Shown here: one piece after another, positions 9,028-17,652 of the stretch
How the letters are laid out: each line of letters starts with the position of its first letter
Numbering within the stretch: the stretch's first letter is position 1
Assembly (NCBI GenBank): GCA_017161075.1
Contig: CP046174.1
Span: 2,170,001-2,234,000 of the forward strand
Source of the DNA: Erysipelotrichaceae bacterium 66202529
GTDB taxonomy: Bacteria > Bacillota_I > Bacilli_A > Erysipelotrichales > Erysipelotrichaceae
Reading direction: 5' to 3'
DNA length: 64,000 bases
Position numbers and translations under genes: made by a program
The notes under the pieces: generated by a model
Database searches by the model: none
What the model was told of the DNA's origin: nothing
The model's input: only the letters and a program-made list of their open reading frames with translations

Positions 9028-9062
9028 GAGCAGGATAAAAGAAAGAGACAGGAGGTGCCTGA

Positions 9063-10352
9063 ATGTTTATTGATCGTGTCAAAGTACATGTGAAGGCTGG
9101 AAAGGGCGGCGATGGAATTGTTGCCTTCCGGCGTGAAAAATATGTTGCCTACGGCGGCCCCAGCGGGGGAGACGGCGGAGCTGGCGGCGATGTCGTTTTT
9201 ATGGTAGACGAAGGAAAGACGACGCTGCTGGATTTGCGCTATAACCGTAAAATGGCGGCAGAACCGGGAGGAAAGGGAAAGACAAAGAAGATGCATGGTG
9301 CCGATGGCGCAGACTGCGTGATCAAGGTGCCGCAAGGGACCATCGTTAAGGATGAGAAAACCGGAAGAATTCTGGCAGACCTCACCCGCAAGGGACAAAA
9401 GGAAGTCATCGCCAAGGGTGGAAAGGGCGGCCGCGGTAATTTCCACTTCAAATCCAGTAAGAACACAGCACCTCAGTATAGCGAGCTTGGCGCACCGGGA
9501 GAAGAACGGGATATCATGGTGGAGCTGAAGGTACTGGCAGATGTCGGTTTGGTCGGTTTTCCATCCGTTGGAAAGTCTACGCTGTTATCCGTTGTTTCCA
9601 AGGCAAAGCCGGAAATTGCGGAATATCATTTTACGACGCTGGCACCGAATCTGGGCATGGTACAGGTTCCCGATGGCAGAAGCTTCGTTATGGCGGATTT
9701 ACCGGGACTGATTGAAGGAGCGAGTGACGGCAAGGGACTGGGACATCAGTTTCTGCGTCATATTGAACGCTGCCGTGTCATCATCCATGTTGTGGACATG
9801 GGCGCAAATGACGGACGGGATCCTGTTGAGGACTTTCGAATCATCAATGATGAATTAGCACATTATGAATACCGTCTGATGGAGCGGCCGCAGATCGTTC
9901 TTGCGAATAAAATGGATTTGGACAACGCTCAGGAAAATCTGAAGCGCTTTAAGGAGGCCTACCCTGAGGTGGAGGTATTTGAAACTACGACCATCATTGC
10001 GGAGGGGCTGGAGCCTGTCTTATATCGTGCTGCCGATTTGCTGGAAACAACACCGCAGTTCCCATTATATAACGATGATGCAAATGATGATGAGGCAGAA
10101 GGTGTGCTTTATAAATTTGAGCCGGAGCAGCCTGCCTTTGAGGTGCATAACATGGGGAATGGAAACTGGGAGCTGAGCGGAGAAGAGTTGGAGCGCAGCT
10201 TTAAGATGAGTAAGCTGGATAATGAAGAGGACTTCATGCGATTCGCCCGTAAAATGCGGAAGATGGGAATTGATGAGGCACTGCGTGCTGCCGGCTGTAA
10301 GGACGGCGATGTGGTTACCATCTGCGATATTCAGTTTGAATTTGTAGAATAA
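9063..10352 (+). CDS. obg: Obg family GTPase
   Basis: 429 residues. The glycine-rich Obg fold occupies residues 1-158 (AGKGGDGIVAFRREKYV, GGPSGGDGG, GGKGGRGN). The G domain has P-loop GFPSVGKSTLL near 166, switch TTLAPNLG, DLPGLIEGA (G3) and NKMD (G4). A C-terminal OCT domain follows from about 350. Obg binds the 50S subunit and links GTP/ppGpp levels to ribosome assembly and, in spore formers, the stress and sporulation pathways. ATG is preceded by GGAGG. A bidirectional terminator follows. Confidence 0.97.
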   Translation: MFIDRVKVHVKAGKGGDGIVAFRREKYVAYGGPSGGDGGAGGDVVFMVDEGKTTLLDLRYNRKMAAEPGGKGKTKKMHGADGADCVIKVPQGTIVKDEKTGRILADLTRKGQKEVIAKGGKGGRGNFHFKSSKNTAPQYSELGAPGEERDIMVELKVLADVGLVGFPSVGKSTLLSVVSKAKPEIAEYHFTTLAPNLGMVQVPDGRSFVMADLPGLIEGASDGKGLGHQFLRHIERCRVIIHVVDMGANDGRDPVEDFRIINDELAHYEYRLMERPQIVLANKMDLDNAQENLKRFKEAYPEVEVFETTTIIAEGLEPVLYRAADLLETTPQFPLYNDDANDDEAEGVLYKFEPEQPAFEVHNMGNGNWELSGEELERSFKMSKLDNEEDFMRFARKMRKMGIDEALRAAGCKDGDVVTICDIQFEFVE

Positions 10353-10415
10353 AGCAGAAGAAAGCTTTAAAAAAAATCGAGGCTTGTGCAAGCAGGTCTT
10401 ACTCGATATTATTAA

Positions 10416-10480
10416 AAAATAAGAGATTTTCACTTATTACTATTTTAATGATAAAGTAATATGAGAAATCTCTTTTTTGT
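10416..10480. terminator. Bidirectional terminator between obg and the XRE gene
   Basis: Stem 10422-10429 with 10466-10473, extended inward by a second paired block with mismatches. TTTTTT follows on the plus strand, and the minus strand leaves the hairpin into a TTATTTTTTAAT run. It serves the convergent obg and the minus-strand regulator. Confidence 0.75.
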
Positions 10481-10519
10481 ATTTATTCTAAAGCAAGACT
10501 ATGTTATTTTTTACTTCAA

Positions 10520-10948
10520 TCAACGGAAATCACCAAGCAATTCATGATGAAATTCATCCAGCAACTCATTGATTTCCATCAGCGAATACTGCTTGCTGAT
10601 GCCGAATATAAGAATGGCATCCCGCTGCTGTTTGGCATACAGATGGTTATGATGCGCTACTGTCAGCAATCGGTTTGTTTCTTCTAGATTAAGTTTCATG
10701 GCTATCGAAAGCTGAAGAATCTTGTCTCTTCCAGCTTGTTTGCTGCCTTGAAATATCTGATATGCATAGGTTCTCGGTATCTGAGCATCCCGAATGATAT
10801 CAGATTTTTCTAAATTTTTTTCCAACATGATTTCATTGATATAATCTACAAAGGAAACATCTCTAATTTCCTTCAAAATACGGTCTTTATCCAGCGCGCT
10901 GGCTTTCTTTAGAATATCTTCTAAGTCCTTCGTTTTTTGTTTTTGCAT
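10520..10948 (-). CDS. XRE-like helix-turn-helix protein
   Basis: 142 residues. A helix-turn-helix of the lambda repressor type is suggested by LEKSDIIRDAQIPRTYAYQ and DKILQLSIAMKLNLEETNRL (residues about 48-96). The N-terminal 40 residues are charged and helical; the last 40 form a further helical region (SLMEINELLDEFHHELL). The start has TGGTGAT upstream. It is transcribed away from two kinase-like genes, from a promoter whose -10 overlaps theirs, so it probably regulates them or senses their output. No enzyme signature is present. The pairing with the kinases is inferred from position only. Confidence 0.7.
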   Translation of the reverse strand: MQKQKTKDLEDILKKASALDKDRILKEIRDVSFVDYINEIMLEKNLEKSDIIRDAQIPRTYAYQIFQGSKQAGRDKILQLSIAMKLNLEETNRLLTVAHHNHLYAKQQRDAILIFGISKQYSLMEINELLDEFHHELLGDFR

Positions 10949-10964
10949 ACAATCACCAGATATT

Positions 10965-10993
10965 ATGATATAATCAAATCAAAATTATTGCAA
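10965..10993. promoter_or_regulatory. Overlapping divergent promoters of the XRE gene and the kinase genes
   Basis: Minus strand: TTGCAA (10988-10993), 17 bases, TATCAT (10965-10970), driving the XRE gene. Plus strand: an extended -10, TGATATAAT (10966-10974), driving the kinase genes, with no good -35. The two -10 boxes share bases 10969-10970, so polymerase cannot occupy both at once. Confidence 0.65.
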
Positions 10994-11008
10994 GCTAAAG
11001 GAGAAATT

Positions 11009-12088
11009 ATGCGTCTGGATTTGTTAGAAGAAATATATACGCTGTCCCAAACGGAAGAAAAAACAGTTCTGCTTGTTAAAAACTGTCTTGAACAGAAATT
11101 TTACATCAAAAAAATCATAAAGGATTGTACGGATCGGGCAATCTATCGCCAGCTGATCCAGCATCCTCATCCCCGGATTCCTATATTGTATGATGCAGCT
11201 TATCGAGGAGATGCATGTATTCTTATAGAAGAATTTATCAATGGGAAAACGTTAGAATATGTTCTGAGTGAGCGCACTCTAGGTAATGAGGATATTCATC
11301 ATATCATGCGACAGCTACTTTCCGCTGTCAACCATCTACATCATCTGCGGCCGCCTATTATCCATCGTGATATCAAACCGGGAAATATAATGGTGTTGGA
11401 TCATCTGGAGATTAAATTGATTGATTTTGAAATTGCCCGTGAATTTAAGCTTGACAAAAATCGGGATACCCGTGTTATGGGGAGTGCAGGATATGCTTCT
11501 CCGGAGCAGTATGGTTTTCATCAAAGCGACTGCCGCAGTGATATCTATGCACTGGGAGCTGTTTTGAAAACAATGGTGCAAATGGATGTTAATGTGGAAG
11601 ATATCGATAGTTCGTTTAAAGCAATTATTGAAAAATGTATGCAGTTAGATCCGGAAAGACGATATCAAGATATTTCAGAGCTTTCAGAGGCTCTAGGATA
11701 TGGCTGTGCGACTGAATCACAGCGAAAGCGGTTTTCGATTCATCTTTTGTTTCAACAACTACCGGGTTTCCATGGCGATGTAATTGGCAAACGGCTGCTG
11801 TTCCTTGGGTATTATGTTTTTTGCGCCATCCTTGCCTCCACACTGACCATAACGCCTCCACCATCCTTGTATATGCTGTTTTGTCAGAGAATTTCGTTCG
11901 GCTTATGCTTCGCTGTTATTCCTGCAATCGCTATCAATGCAGGAAATGTTTTGGAACTTCTTAGTTTTCGGGATTATGGGCGAAAGGATATCCGCTTCAT
12001 CAAAGGTGTTATTCTATGGTTTCTCTGTGCATTTATCATCATAAGTCTGTTCGTTATTCTGGCTACAATACTGGAAAGTCTGCTGTAA
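11009..12088 (+). CDS. Membrane Ser/Thr protein kinase-like protein (DFE motif)
   Basis: 359 residues. The kinase core has an N-lobe Lys in FYIKKII (34/35), catalytic loop HRDIKPGN (H119, D121) and GSAGYASPEQYG as the activation-segment end. The metal-binding DFG reads DFE (D139-E141), and no glycine-rich loop is evident. Residues from about 265 hold three hydrophobic segments (for example FVILATILESLL at the C-terminus), so the kinase domain probably faces the cytoplasm. ATG 11009 has AAAGGAG ahead. It is paralogous to the next gene and divergent from an XRE-type gene. Substrate unknown; it could be active or a regulated pseudokinase. Confidence 0.8.
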   Translation: MRLDLLEEIYTLSQTEEKTVLLVKNCLEQKFYIKKIIKDCTDRAIYRQLIQHPHPRIPILYDAAYRGDACILIEEFINGKTLEYVLSERTLGNEDIHHIMRQLLSAVNHLHHLRPPIIHRDIKPGNIMVLDHLEIKLIDFEIAREFKLDKNRDTRVMGSAGYASPEQYGFHQSDCRSDIYALGAVLKTMVQMDVNVEDIDSSFKAIIEKCMQLDPERRYQDISELSEALGYGCATESQRKRFSIHLLFQQLPGFHGDVIGKRLLFLGYYVFCAILASTLTITPPPSLYMLFCQRISFGLCFAVIPAIAINAGNVLELLSFRDYGRKDIRFIKGVILWFLCAFIIISLFVILATILESLL

Positions 12089-12151
12089 GCATACCAAAGC
12101 TTTTCAGTTTTTTTATATAATTTTATCTGTGATAAAGAGGGAAGCGTGCAA

Positions 12152-12892
12152 ATGAGATTAGAAGTATATGATGATGTTGCCATGCTGTTTCATAGTGAAG
12201 AAAAGGATATTCTGCTCGTACAGCACATGATTGAAAATTTATTCTTTGTTAAGAAAATTGTGCGAATGAAGCTCGATCTTTCTTTGTATCAGCTGCTGCA
12301 GAATCATCCGTGTGAACACCTTGCTAATGTAATTGATTTCAGCTGCAGCTATGAGAAAACCATATTGATTGAGGAATTTGTAAATGGCTGTACTCTGGAA
12401 TATAAGCTCAGTCAAAGAAAACTTTGTATCGAAGAGCTTATTGGTATTATGCTTCAGCTGTTTGCGGTTGTAGAACATCTTCATGCATTGACACCGCCAG
12501 TCATTCATCGGGATATTAAGCCTGACAATATTTTGATTGACAAAGGCTATGTTGTTCTGATTGATTTTGAAATCGCCAAATTGATGACAACACGAAAGGA
12601 TATTCTACGTACAGGGAGTGTTGGTTATGCCGCTCCAGAACAATATTACGGGTTATCAGATGAACAAAGTGATATTTATTCCATGGGAATCTTATTGAAG
12701 GAGTTGTGTTATTGTACGGCATGGCAGAATGTTGAACAATTTGTATTTCAGGATATTATACGGAGAAGTACTGTTAGGCAGCAGGAGAAACGCTACTTGA
12801 AGGTATCACAGATGCGGAATGATTTTCTGATTGAATGCTATAAATGCAAAACACTTGCAAAGTATGCTGAAAGCATACCAACCAAAAGGTGA
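12152..12892 (+). CDS. Soluble Ser/Thr protein kinase-like protein (DFE motif)
   Basis: 246 residues, a clear paralogue of the preceding kinase without its membrane region. Shared features include VKKIV for the N-lobe Lys, LIEEF-NG-TLEY in the hinge region, HRDIKPDN (H119, D121), LIDFEIAK with DFE again, and GSVGYAAPEQYYG. The C-lobe is short and ends soon after the last helices, so it is at the lower size limit for a kinase. ATG 12152 is preceded by AGAGGGAAG. It lies 63 bases after its paralogue with no terminator visible. Tandem duplication followed by loss of the membrane part, or gain in the other copy, is the likely history. Confidence 0.78.
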   Translation: MRLEVYDDVAMLFHSEEKDILLVQHMIENLFFVKKIVRMKLDLSLYQLLQNHPCEHLANVIDFSCSYEKTILIEEFVNGCTLEYKLSQRKLCIEELIGIMLQLFAVVEHLHALTPPVIHRDIKPDNILIDKGYVVLIDFEIAKLMTTRKDILRTGSVGYAAPEQYYGLSDEQSDIYSMGILLKELCYCTAWQNVEQFVFQDIIRRSTVRQQEKRYLKVSQMRNDFLIECYKCKTLAKYAESIPTKR

Positions 12893-12947
12893 CAGTCGGT
12901 ATAATATAATCATTCCATAAAAACAGGATGAGAAACCGGAGGGACTT

Positions 12948-13505
12948 ATGAAAAAATTAAAGAAATGGCAGATTGTGCTGATTGTGATTCTTGCGCTTGG
13001 AGTTATTGGAGCTCTGGCAGGCGGAGGCGGCGACGAAGAAAAAAAGAGCGAGTCGGCAGTTGAAAAAACCGCTGAGAAAGAAAAACCGAAAGAAGAAGAG
13101 AAGACATACGGCATCAAGGATACGCTGAGGGTTGGTGATGTAGAATATACCGTTAATAAAATTGAAACAACGGATACCATCGGTAATGAGTATTTGAACC
13201 AAAAGGCACAGGAGACTTATCTGATTATCTCTATTACTGTAAAAAATAATGGTGATGAGGCTTTGACTGTGTTAGACAGCTTTTTCAAACTGAAGAAAGG
13301 GGATAAGACCTACAATACAGATTCCTCTTCTATAATGTATCTTGGCGATGACAGCATCTTTGCAAAGGAAATCAATCCGGATGCTTCTTTAAAAGGGAAA
13401 ATCGCTTTCGATGTAACAAAGGATACGATTGATGATGCAAGCCTGCAGTTGCAGGTGCAGACTGGTTCATGGGGTACGGAAAAGGGGCTAATCAATCTGC
13501 ATTAA
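12948..13505 (+). CDS. Membrane-anchored DUF4352-type protein
   Basis: 185 residues. An N-terminal hydrophobic helix (WQIVLIVILALGVIGALAG) lacks a lipobox Cys, so this is a signal anchor rather than a lipoprotein signal. A Glu/Lys-rich linker follows (residues 28-55). The rest is a beta-rich domain with GDVEYTVNKIETTD and YLIISITVKNNGDEALTV, the pattern of the DUF4352/telokin-like immunoglobulin fold. The domain is expected outside the membrane; its function is unknown. It follows the kinase genes by 55 bases with its own GGAGG, and a terminator ends the unit, so it may belong to the same transcript. Confidence 0.75.
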   Translation: MKKLKKWQIVLIVILALGVIGALAGGGGDEEKKSESAVEKTAEKEKPKEEEKTYGIKDTLRVGDVEYTVNKIETTDTIGNEYLNQKAQETYLIISITVKNNGDEALTVLDSFFKLKKGDKTYNTDSSSIMYLGDDSIFAKEINPDASLKGKIAFDVTKDTIDDASLQLQVQTGSWGTEKGLINLH

Positions 13506-13533
13506 ACAGAAACATTCAGATAAAACAGGAACC

Positions 13534-13560
13534 ACAGGAATGCTGCGATTCCTGTTTTTA
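13534..13560 (+). terminator. Intrinsic terminator after the DUF4352 gene
   Basis: Stem of 8 bp (13534-13541 with 13548-13555), 6-base loop, then TTTTTATTATTT. Confidence 0.85.
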
Positions 13561-13821
13561 TTATTTGAATACTTCCAAATTCTGTGATACTTATAAAAGG
13601 ATTTGATTCACAGTCAGGTACAAATATTGTGGTATGCTAAATAAGTAATAAAGAATAAAAGAGCTAGTTACAGGGCAATAATCATTTTTTATCCAATCTC
13701 CCTTTTAGAGGCTGTTGTAAATAGTAATATAAAAGATTCATTTATAAATCATTTCCCAAGTGGTTGTTTGACTGGCTTTTTTCAGACAGATACGGTATGA
13801 TAGAACCATATTCGGGAGGTT
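13561..13821. other. Intergenic stretch upstream of exoA
   Basis: AT-rich and without a gene. It holds a loose inverted repeat (CTGTGA 13582-13587 with TCACAG 13608-13613) and a possible -10 TATGAT at 13796-13801 without a correctly spaced -35. Confidence 0.4.
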
Positions 13822-13827
13822 ATGTAT

Positions 13828-14592
13828 ATGCGATTGGTATCATGGAATGTAAATGGAATCCGTGCCTGTATGCAAAAAGGGTTTATGGATTTCTTTAATG
13901 AAATAGATGCGGATATTTTCTGCATTCAGGAAACAAAAATGCAGCCGGGGCAGCTGGAAATTGAGACGCCGCTTTATCATCAGTATATGAATAGCGCAGA
14001 GAAAAAAGGGTATAGTGGAACAATGGTGTTTTCCAAGCAGGAGCCGCTTCATGTCAGCTATGGTCTTGGGATTGAGGAGCACGATCATGAGGGTCGTGTG
14101 ATTACCTGTGAATATGAAGATTTCTATCTGGTATGCGTCTATACGCCGAATTCAAAGGACGGTCTGCTGCGGCTGGATTACCGTATGGAGTGGGAGGATG
14201 CATTTCGTACATATCTGCATAAGCTGAATGAAACAAAAAGCGTTCTTGTATGCGGGGATCTCAATGTAGCGCATAAGGAGATCGATTTAAAAAATCCTAA
14301 GACAAATCGCAGAAATGCGGGCTTTACAGATGAGGAGCGCAATAAGATGAGCGTCTTGCTGGATAGCGGGTTTATTGATTCCTACCGGTATTTGTATCCT
14401 GAGCAGGAAGAAGTCTATTCCTGGTGGAGCTATCGCTTTAAGGCGCGTGAAAAAAACGCCGGATGGCGGATTGATTATTTTCTTGTTTCCGAGGATGCGA
14501 AGGACGGCATACGGGAAGCAAAGATTCATACGGATATATATGGAAGTGATCACTGTCCGGTATCGCTGGAGTTTGAAACAAAGACTGTGTAA
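13828..14592 (+). CDS. exoA: Exodeoxyribonuclease III / AP endonuclease
   Basis: 254 residues, the length of Bacillus ExoA. The EEP-fold active site is complete: SWNVNGIRA (Asn7), IQETKMQ (metal-binding Glu), CGDLNVAHKEIDLKNP (Asp/Asn pair) and the C-terminal GSDHCPVSLEF (Asp-His). It cuts 5' to abasic sites and has 3'-5' exonuclease activity in base excision repair. The second ATG (13828) is seven bases from GGGAGGT; the ATG at 13822 is too close to it. Confidence 0.95.
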   Translation: MRLVSWNVNGIRACMQKGFMDFFNEIDADIFCIQETKMQPGQLEIETPLYHQYMNSAEKKGYSGTMVFSKQEPLHVSYGLGIEEHDHEGRVITCEYEDFYLVCVYTPNSKDGLLRLDYRMEWEDAFRTYLHKLNETKSVLVCGDLNVAHKEIDLKNPKTNRRNAGFTDEERNKMSVLLDSGFIDSYRYLYPEQEEVYSWWSYRFKAREKNAGWRIDYFLVSEDAKDGIREAKIHTDIYGSDHCPVSLEFETKTV

Positions 14593-14660
14593 GAAAGCTG
14601 AACATACAACAGAATCAAATGGCAAGCTAGATTCGGATAGCTGTCAATTAGACTTTAAAC

Positions 14661-14697
14661 AGACGGGTGAGAAGCAAATGCTTTCGGCCCGTCTTTT
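14661..14697 (+). terminator. Intrinsic terminator downstream of exoA
   Basis: A 7-bp outer stem (14661-14667 with 14688-14694) and an inner AGC/GCT pairing, then TTTTCTT. It lies about 70 bases after the exoA stop. Confidence 0.75.
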
Positions 14698-14965
14698 CTT
14701 GTGGCGTTACGCAATAGAGTGCTGTTTTTTTGGATAGGAATATAAAAACCATAGTACTTGCGTGTTTGCAAAGCTGCAGTGCTTAGAGCATGCGGATGAT
14801 ACAGGCAGATAAATGAACTTGCTATTGCATATGCTTAGCTGAAATACTTTAAAGAGAAATAATGACTTTCATTGAGCGTGGAAGGATTCAACAATTCATA
14901 TTGTAATGTAGAGCAGGATGTGATAATATAAGAAAAATAAGAATTATAAGAAAAGAGGGGAAAGT
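14698..14965. other. Intergenic stretch, mostly featureless
   Basis: No gene seen. A TG-extended -10-like GATAAT at 14922-14927 with TTGTAA at 14901-14906 (15-base spacer) may drive the next gene. Confidence 0.4.
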
Positions 14966-15553
14966 ATGGATTTCTCAAATAAGCTGTATATATATTTCGA
15001 TGCTGCCTCCCTGCGTGATCCAGGGGCAGTGCACCTGATGGAGACTCTGGCTGAGCATTATTGCCAGTTGATTTTGTATGTACGGGATGTGTGGGAGGAG
15101 GAAGCCTTAAAAAAGCTGCCTGCCTATGCGTATATATGCCGGACGGTATATGAAACGGATCTGAATGCTGTGCTTGCAAAGGACAGTGTGAAACGAACAC
15201 CAGGAAACGCAAAGCATATCCTGCTATTTACAGCTTCCCAACAAAACGTGGAGGGGGTAGAGGTGGTACAGCTTCAAAATCATCGGGGGATGAAACAGAT
15301 CCTACAGGAAAAGCAGGAGTGTGAAAGGAAGCGAAAAAAGGTCGTTTCCGGAATTTGTATCGTATGTGTGTTATATTTTCTGTTATATTTCCTTTTCCTG
15401 AACCGCCTGCCGCAATGGATGCAGGATGGCGGCATCGCTTTTATATGCTGTCTGCTTCCTGCGGAAATCCTCATGCTTACGATTATATACGGCATACGTA
15501 AGCGGGTGATTCCCTTCGGCGCCGTATTTGAATTTCTTGATTTTTTCGGATGA
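14966..15553 (+). CDS. Unknown membrane protein with two predicted TM helices
   Basis: 195 residues; family not recognised. The first 115 residues look like a small alpha/beta domain, with beta-strand-like LYIYFD, LILYVRDV, HILLFTAS and VEVVQL alternating with helices. A charged helix (EKQECERKRKKV) leads to TM1 (about 126-146, VVSGICIVCVLYFLLYFLFL) and TM2 (about 155-176). The N-domain therefore faces the cytoplasm by the positive-inside rule. ATG 14966 follows AGAGGGGAAAG. It stands alone between a terminator and the MATE promoter. I assign no function. Confidence 0.7.
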   Translation: MDFSNKLYIYFDAASLRDPGAVHLMETLAEHYCQLILYVRDVWEEEALKKLPAYAYICRTVYETDLNAVLAKDSVKRTPGNAKHILLFTASQQNVEGVEVVQLQNHRGMKQILQEKQECERKRKKVVSGICIVCVLYFLLYFLFLNRLPQWMQDGGIAFICCLLPAEILMLTIIYGIRKRVIPFGAVFEFLDFFG

Positions 15554-15568
15554 GAGCTGCCAGTGCAT

Positions 15569-15597
15569 TTCTCATTTCTTTTTTTTCGTGCTATAAT
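15569..15597 (+). promoter_or_regulatory. Probable promoter of the MATE gene
   Basis: TTCTCA (15569-15574), 17 bases, perfect TATAAT (15592-15597), 25 bases ahead of the start codon. Confidence 0.6.
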
Positions 15598-15621
15598 ACC
15601 AGAAATGATGGAGGTGATAGC

Positions 15622-16998
15622 ATGCAGGGAAAACAGGAACAGGATTTTACAAAGGGGCGGATATCCCACACCATTCTGCGCCTTGCCCTGCCTATGACGC
15701 TTGCGCAGCTGATCAATGTGCTGTACAACATTGTCGATCGGATGTACATCGGGCGGCTGCCGCATGTGGCCTCACACGCACTCGCCGGTGTTGGCATCAC
15801 CTTTCCCATCATCACGATCGTTATCGCCTTTGCTAATCTAGCCGGGATGGGCGGGGCACCGCTGTTTTCCATTGCGCGGGGAAGAAAGGATCATGTGTAT
15901 GCCAGAACCATTATGGGCAACAGCTTTACGTTACTGCTGCTGTTTGGCATCACGCTTCCAATTCTCATTCTGCTGTTTCGTCATGATCTACTCTATCTGT
16001 TCGGTGCCAGTGATACGATTTATCCGTATGCGGATGCCTATATATCCATCTATCTGTCCGGATCTGTCTTTGTCATGATATCGCTTGGCATGAACAGCTT
16101 TATCAATGCACAGGGCTTTGCAAAGACGGGTATGCTGACTGTCGCACTCGGAGCGCTTGTCAATATCGTGCTGGATCCAATCCTTATCTTCACGCTGGAT
16201 ATGGGGGTACAGGGAGCGGCTGTGGCTACCGTGCTTTCCCAGCTCGTATCCGCTGTATGGGTGCTGCTGTTTCTGACAAAGAGCAGTCCGCTGACGCTTA
16301 AGCTTTCCCATATGCGTTTAAAGCTGTCTCTGGTACGCCGTATTCTGACGCTTGGCTTGTCCGGCTTCGTCATGTCAGTGACCAATGGACTCGTACAAAT
16401 CGTCTGCAATGCAACCCTGCAGATGGTGGGAGGCGATTTATATATCAGCGTTATGACGATCATCAATTCCCTGCGGGAGGTCATCACACTTCCGGTCAGC
16501 GGCATTACCAATGGCTCTCAGCCGGTTATGGGCTATAATTACGGTGCCAGGGAATACGGGCGGGTGCGCAGCTGTATTCGCTTTATGAGTATCGTCTGTG
16601 TGCTGTACATGCTTGTTATGTGGATCGTTATCGTTCTCACACCGTCCTTTTTCATACGGATCTTCAGCGCAGACAGCTCGCTGCTTACAATCGGTATTCC
16701 TGCTATACAGGTATATTTTTTCGGCTATTTTATGATGGCCTTCCAGTTCAGCGGACAGTCTACCTTCGTGGCGCTGAATTGCTCAGGCTATGCTATCTTC
16801 TTCTCACTGTTTCGCAAGGCGATCATTGTCGTGCCGTTGACACTGCTTTTGCCGCAGGTCTATGGACTGGGGGTATACGGTGTTTTTCTGGCAGAGCCGA
16901 TTTCCAATTTCATCGGCGGCGGCATTTGTTATCTGACCATGCTGCTGCGTGTGGGACGCAGGCTGAAGACAAAGGAAGCCGCCTCATCGAGTGCGTGA
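15622..16998 (+). CDS. MATE family efflux transporter
   Basis: 458 residues with about 12 hydrophobic segments in two halves. Family features include LALPMTLAQLINVLYNIVDRM near residue 20 and MNSFINAQGFAKTGM in the N-half, and VSGITNGSQPVMGYNYGA at the start of the second half, all typical of MATE Na+- or H+-coupled exporters of cationic compounds. ATG 15622 has GGAGGTGAT eight bases upstream; earlier in-frame starts lie within the promoter. Monocistronic, with a terminator after it. Substrate cannot be predicted. Confidence 0.92.
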   Translation: MQGKQEQDFTKGRISHTILRLALPMTLAQLINVLYNIVDRMYIGRLPHVASHALAGVGITFPIITIVIAFANLAGMGGAPLFSIARGRKDHVYARTIMGNSFTLLLLFGITLPILILLFRHDLLYLFGASDTIYPYADAYISIYLSGSVFVMISLGMNSFINAQGFAKTGMLTVALGALVNIVLDPILIFTLDMGVQGAAVATVLSQLVSAVWVLLFLTKSSPLTLKLSHMRLKLSLVRRILTLGLSGFVMSVTNGLVQIVCNATLQMVGGDLYISVMTIINSLREVITLPVSGITNGSQPVMGYNYGAREYGRVRSCIRFMSIVCVLYMLVMWIVIVLTPSFFIRIFSADSSLLTIGIPAIQVYFFGYFMMAFQFSGQSTFVALNCSGYAIFFSLFRKAIIVVPLTLLLPQVYGLGVYGVFLAEPISNFIGGGICYLTMLLRVGRRLKTKEAASSSA

Positions 16999-17004
16999 TA
17001 CAGC

Positions 17005-17029
17005 AAACAGTGGAATTCCCACTGTTTTT
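17005..17029 (+). terminator. Intrinsic terminator after the MATE gene
   Basis: Perfect 9-bp stem (17005-17013 with 17019-17027), 5-base loop, then TTTCTTTG. Confidence 0.8.
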
Positions 17030-17067
17030 CTTTGTTCAGTCATGATAAAATAAGTGCGGTGATAAAA

Positions 17068-17649
17068 ATGATAGCATTTATTAAAGGAATTATACATAGC
17101 TACAGCAACGATTCTCTGATTATCGAGAACAACGGCATCGGCTACCGGGTGTATGTATCCAATCCCATGGCAGTCCGGCTTAATGCCGAAGTTATTTTAT
17201 ATACCTACCAGCACGTACGCGAGGACGCCATTACACTGTTTGGGTTTCCAACGATGGAGGAGCATGATCTGTTCCTGCAGCTGATCAGTGTGAAGGGGGT
17301 CGGGCCGAAAACAGCTTTGGGGATGCTTGGGGTATGTCCTGCCAAAAACATGATTGCGGCAATCGAAAACAATGATGTGAAGGTATTGAAGGGACTGCCG
17401 GGGATCGGTGCCAAGACAGCCAGTCAGATCGTACTCGATCTAAAGGGTAAGCTCGTGGAAGAGGTAACAGAGCTGGAAATCAAGGAAAACGAGCAGCTGC
17501 TGGATGCGTTAGAGGCATTAAAGGCACTTGGCTATAAGAATGCAGAGCTGAACAGCATTAAAAAGGAGCTGAGCACGCAGGAGCCTATGACGAGTGATCA
17601 GTATATCCGAAAGGGGCTGGGCATTCTGGCAAAGAGAAAAGGAGTCTAA
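17068..17649 (+). CDS. ruvA: Holliday junction branch migration protein RuvA
   Basis: 193 residues. The OB domain starts MIAFIKGIIHS with NNGIGYRVYVS; helix-hairpin-helix motifs appear as LISVKGVGPKTAL and LKGLPGIGAKTASQIV (residues about 70-125); the C-terminal domain III (LDALEALKALGYKNAEL) contacts RuvB. RuvA tetramers bind the four-way junction and load RuvB. ATG 17068 has GGTGAT ahead, matching other starts in this window. Three bases separate it from ruvB. Confidence 0.97.
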   Translation: MIAFIKGIIHSYSNDSLIIENNGIGYRVYVSNPMAVRLNAEVILYTYQHVREDAITLFGFPTMEEHDLFLQLISVKGVGPKTALGMLGVCPAKNMIAAIENNDVKVLKGLPGIGAKTASQIVLDLKGKLVEEVTELEIKENEQLLDALEALKALGYKNAELNSIKKELSTQEPMTSDQYIRKGLGILAKRKGV

Positions 17650-17652
17650 TAC

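Noticed and set aside
12948..13505. DUF4352 protein as a lipoprotein
   Set aside because: There is no Cys after the hydrophobic segment, so no lipobox.
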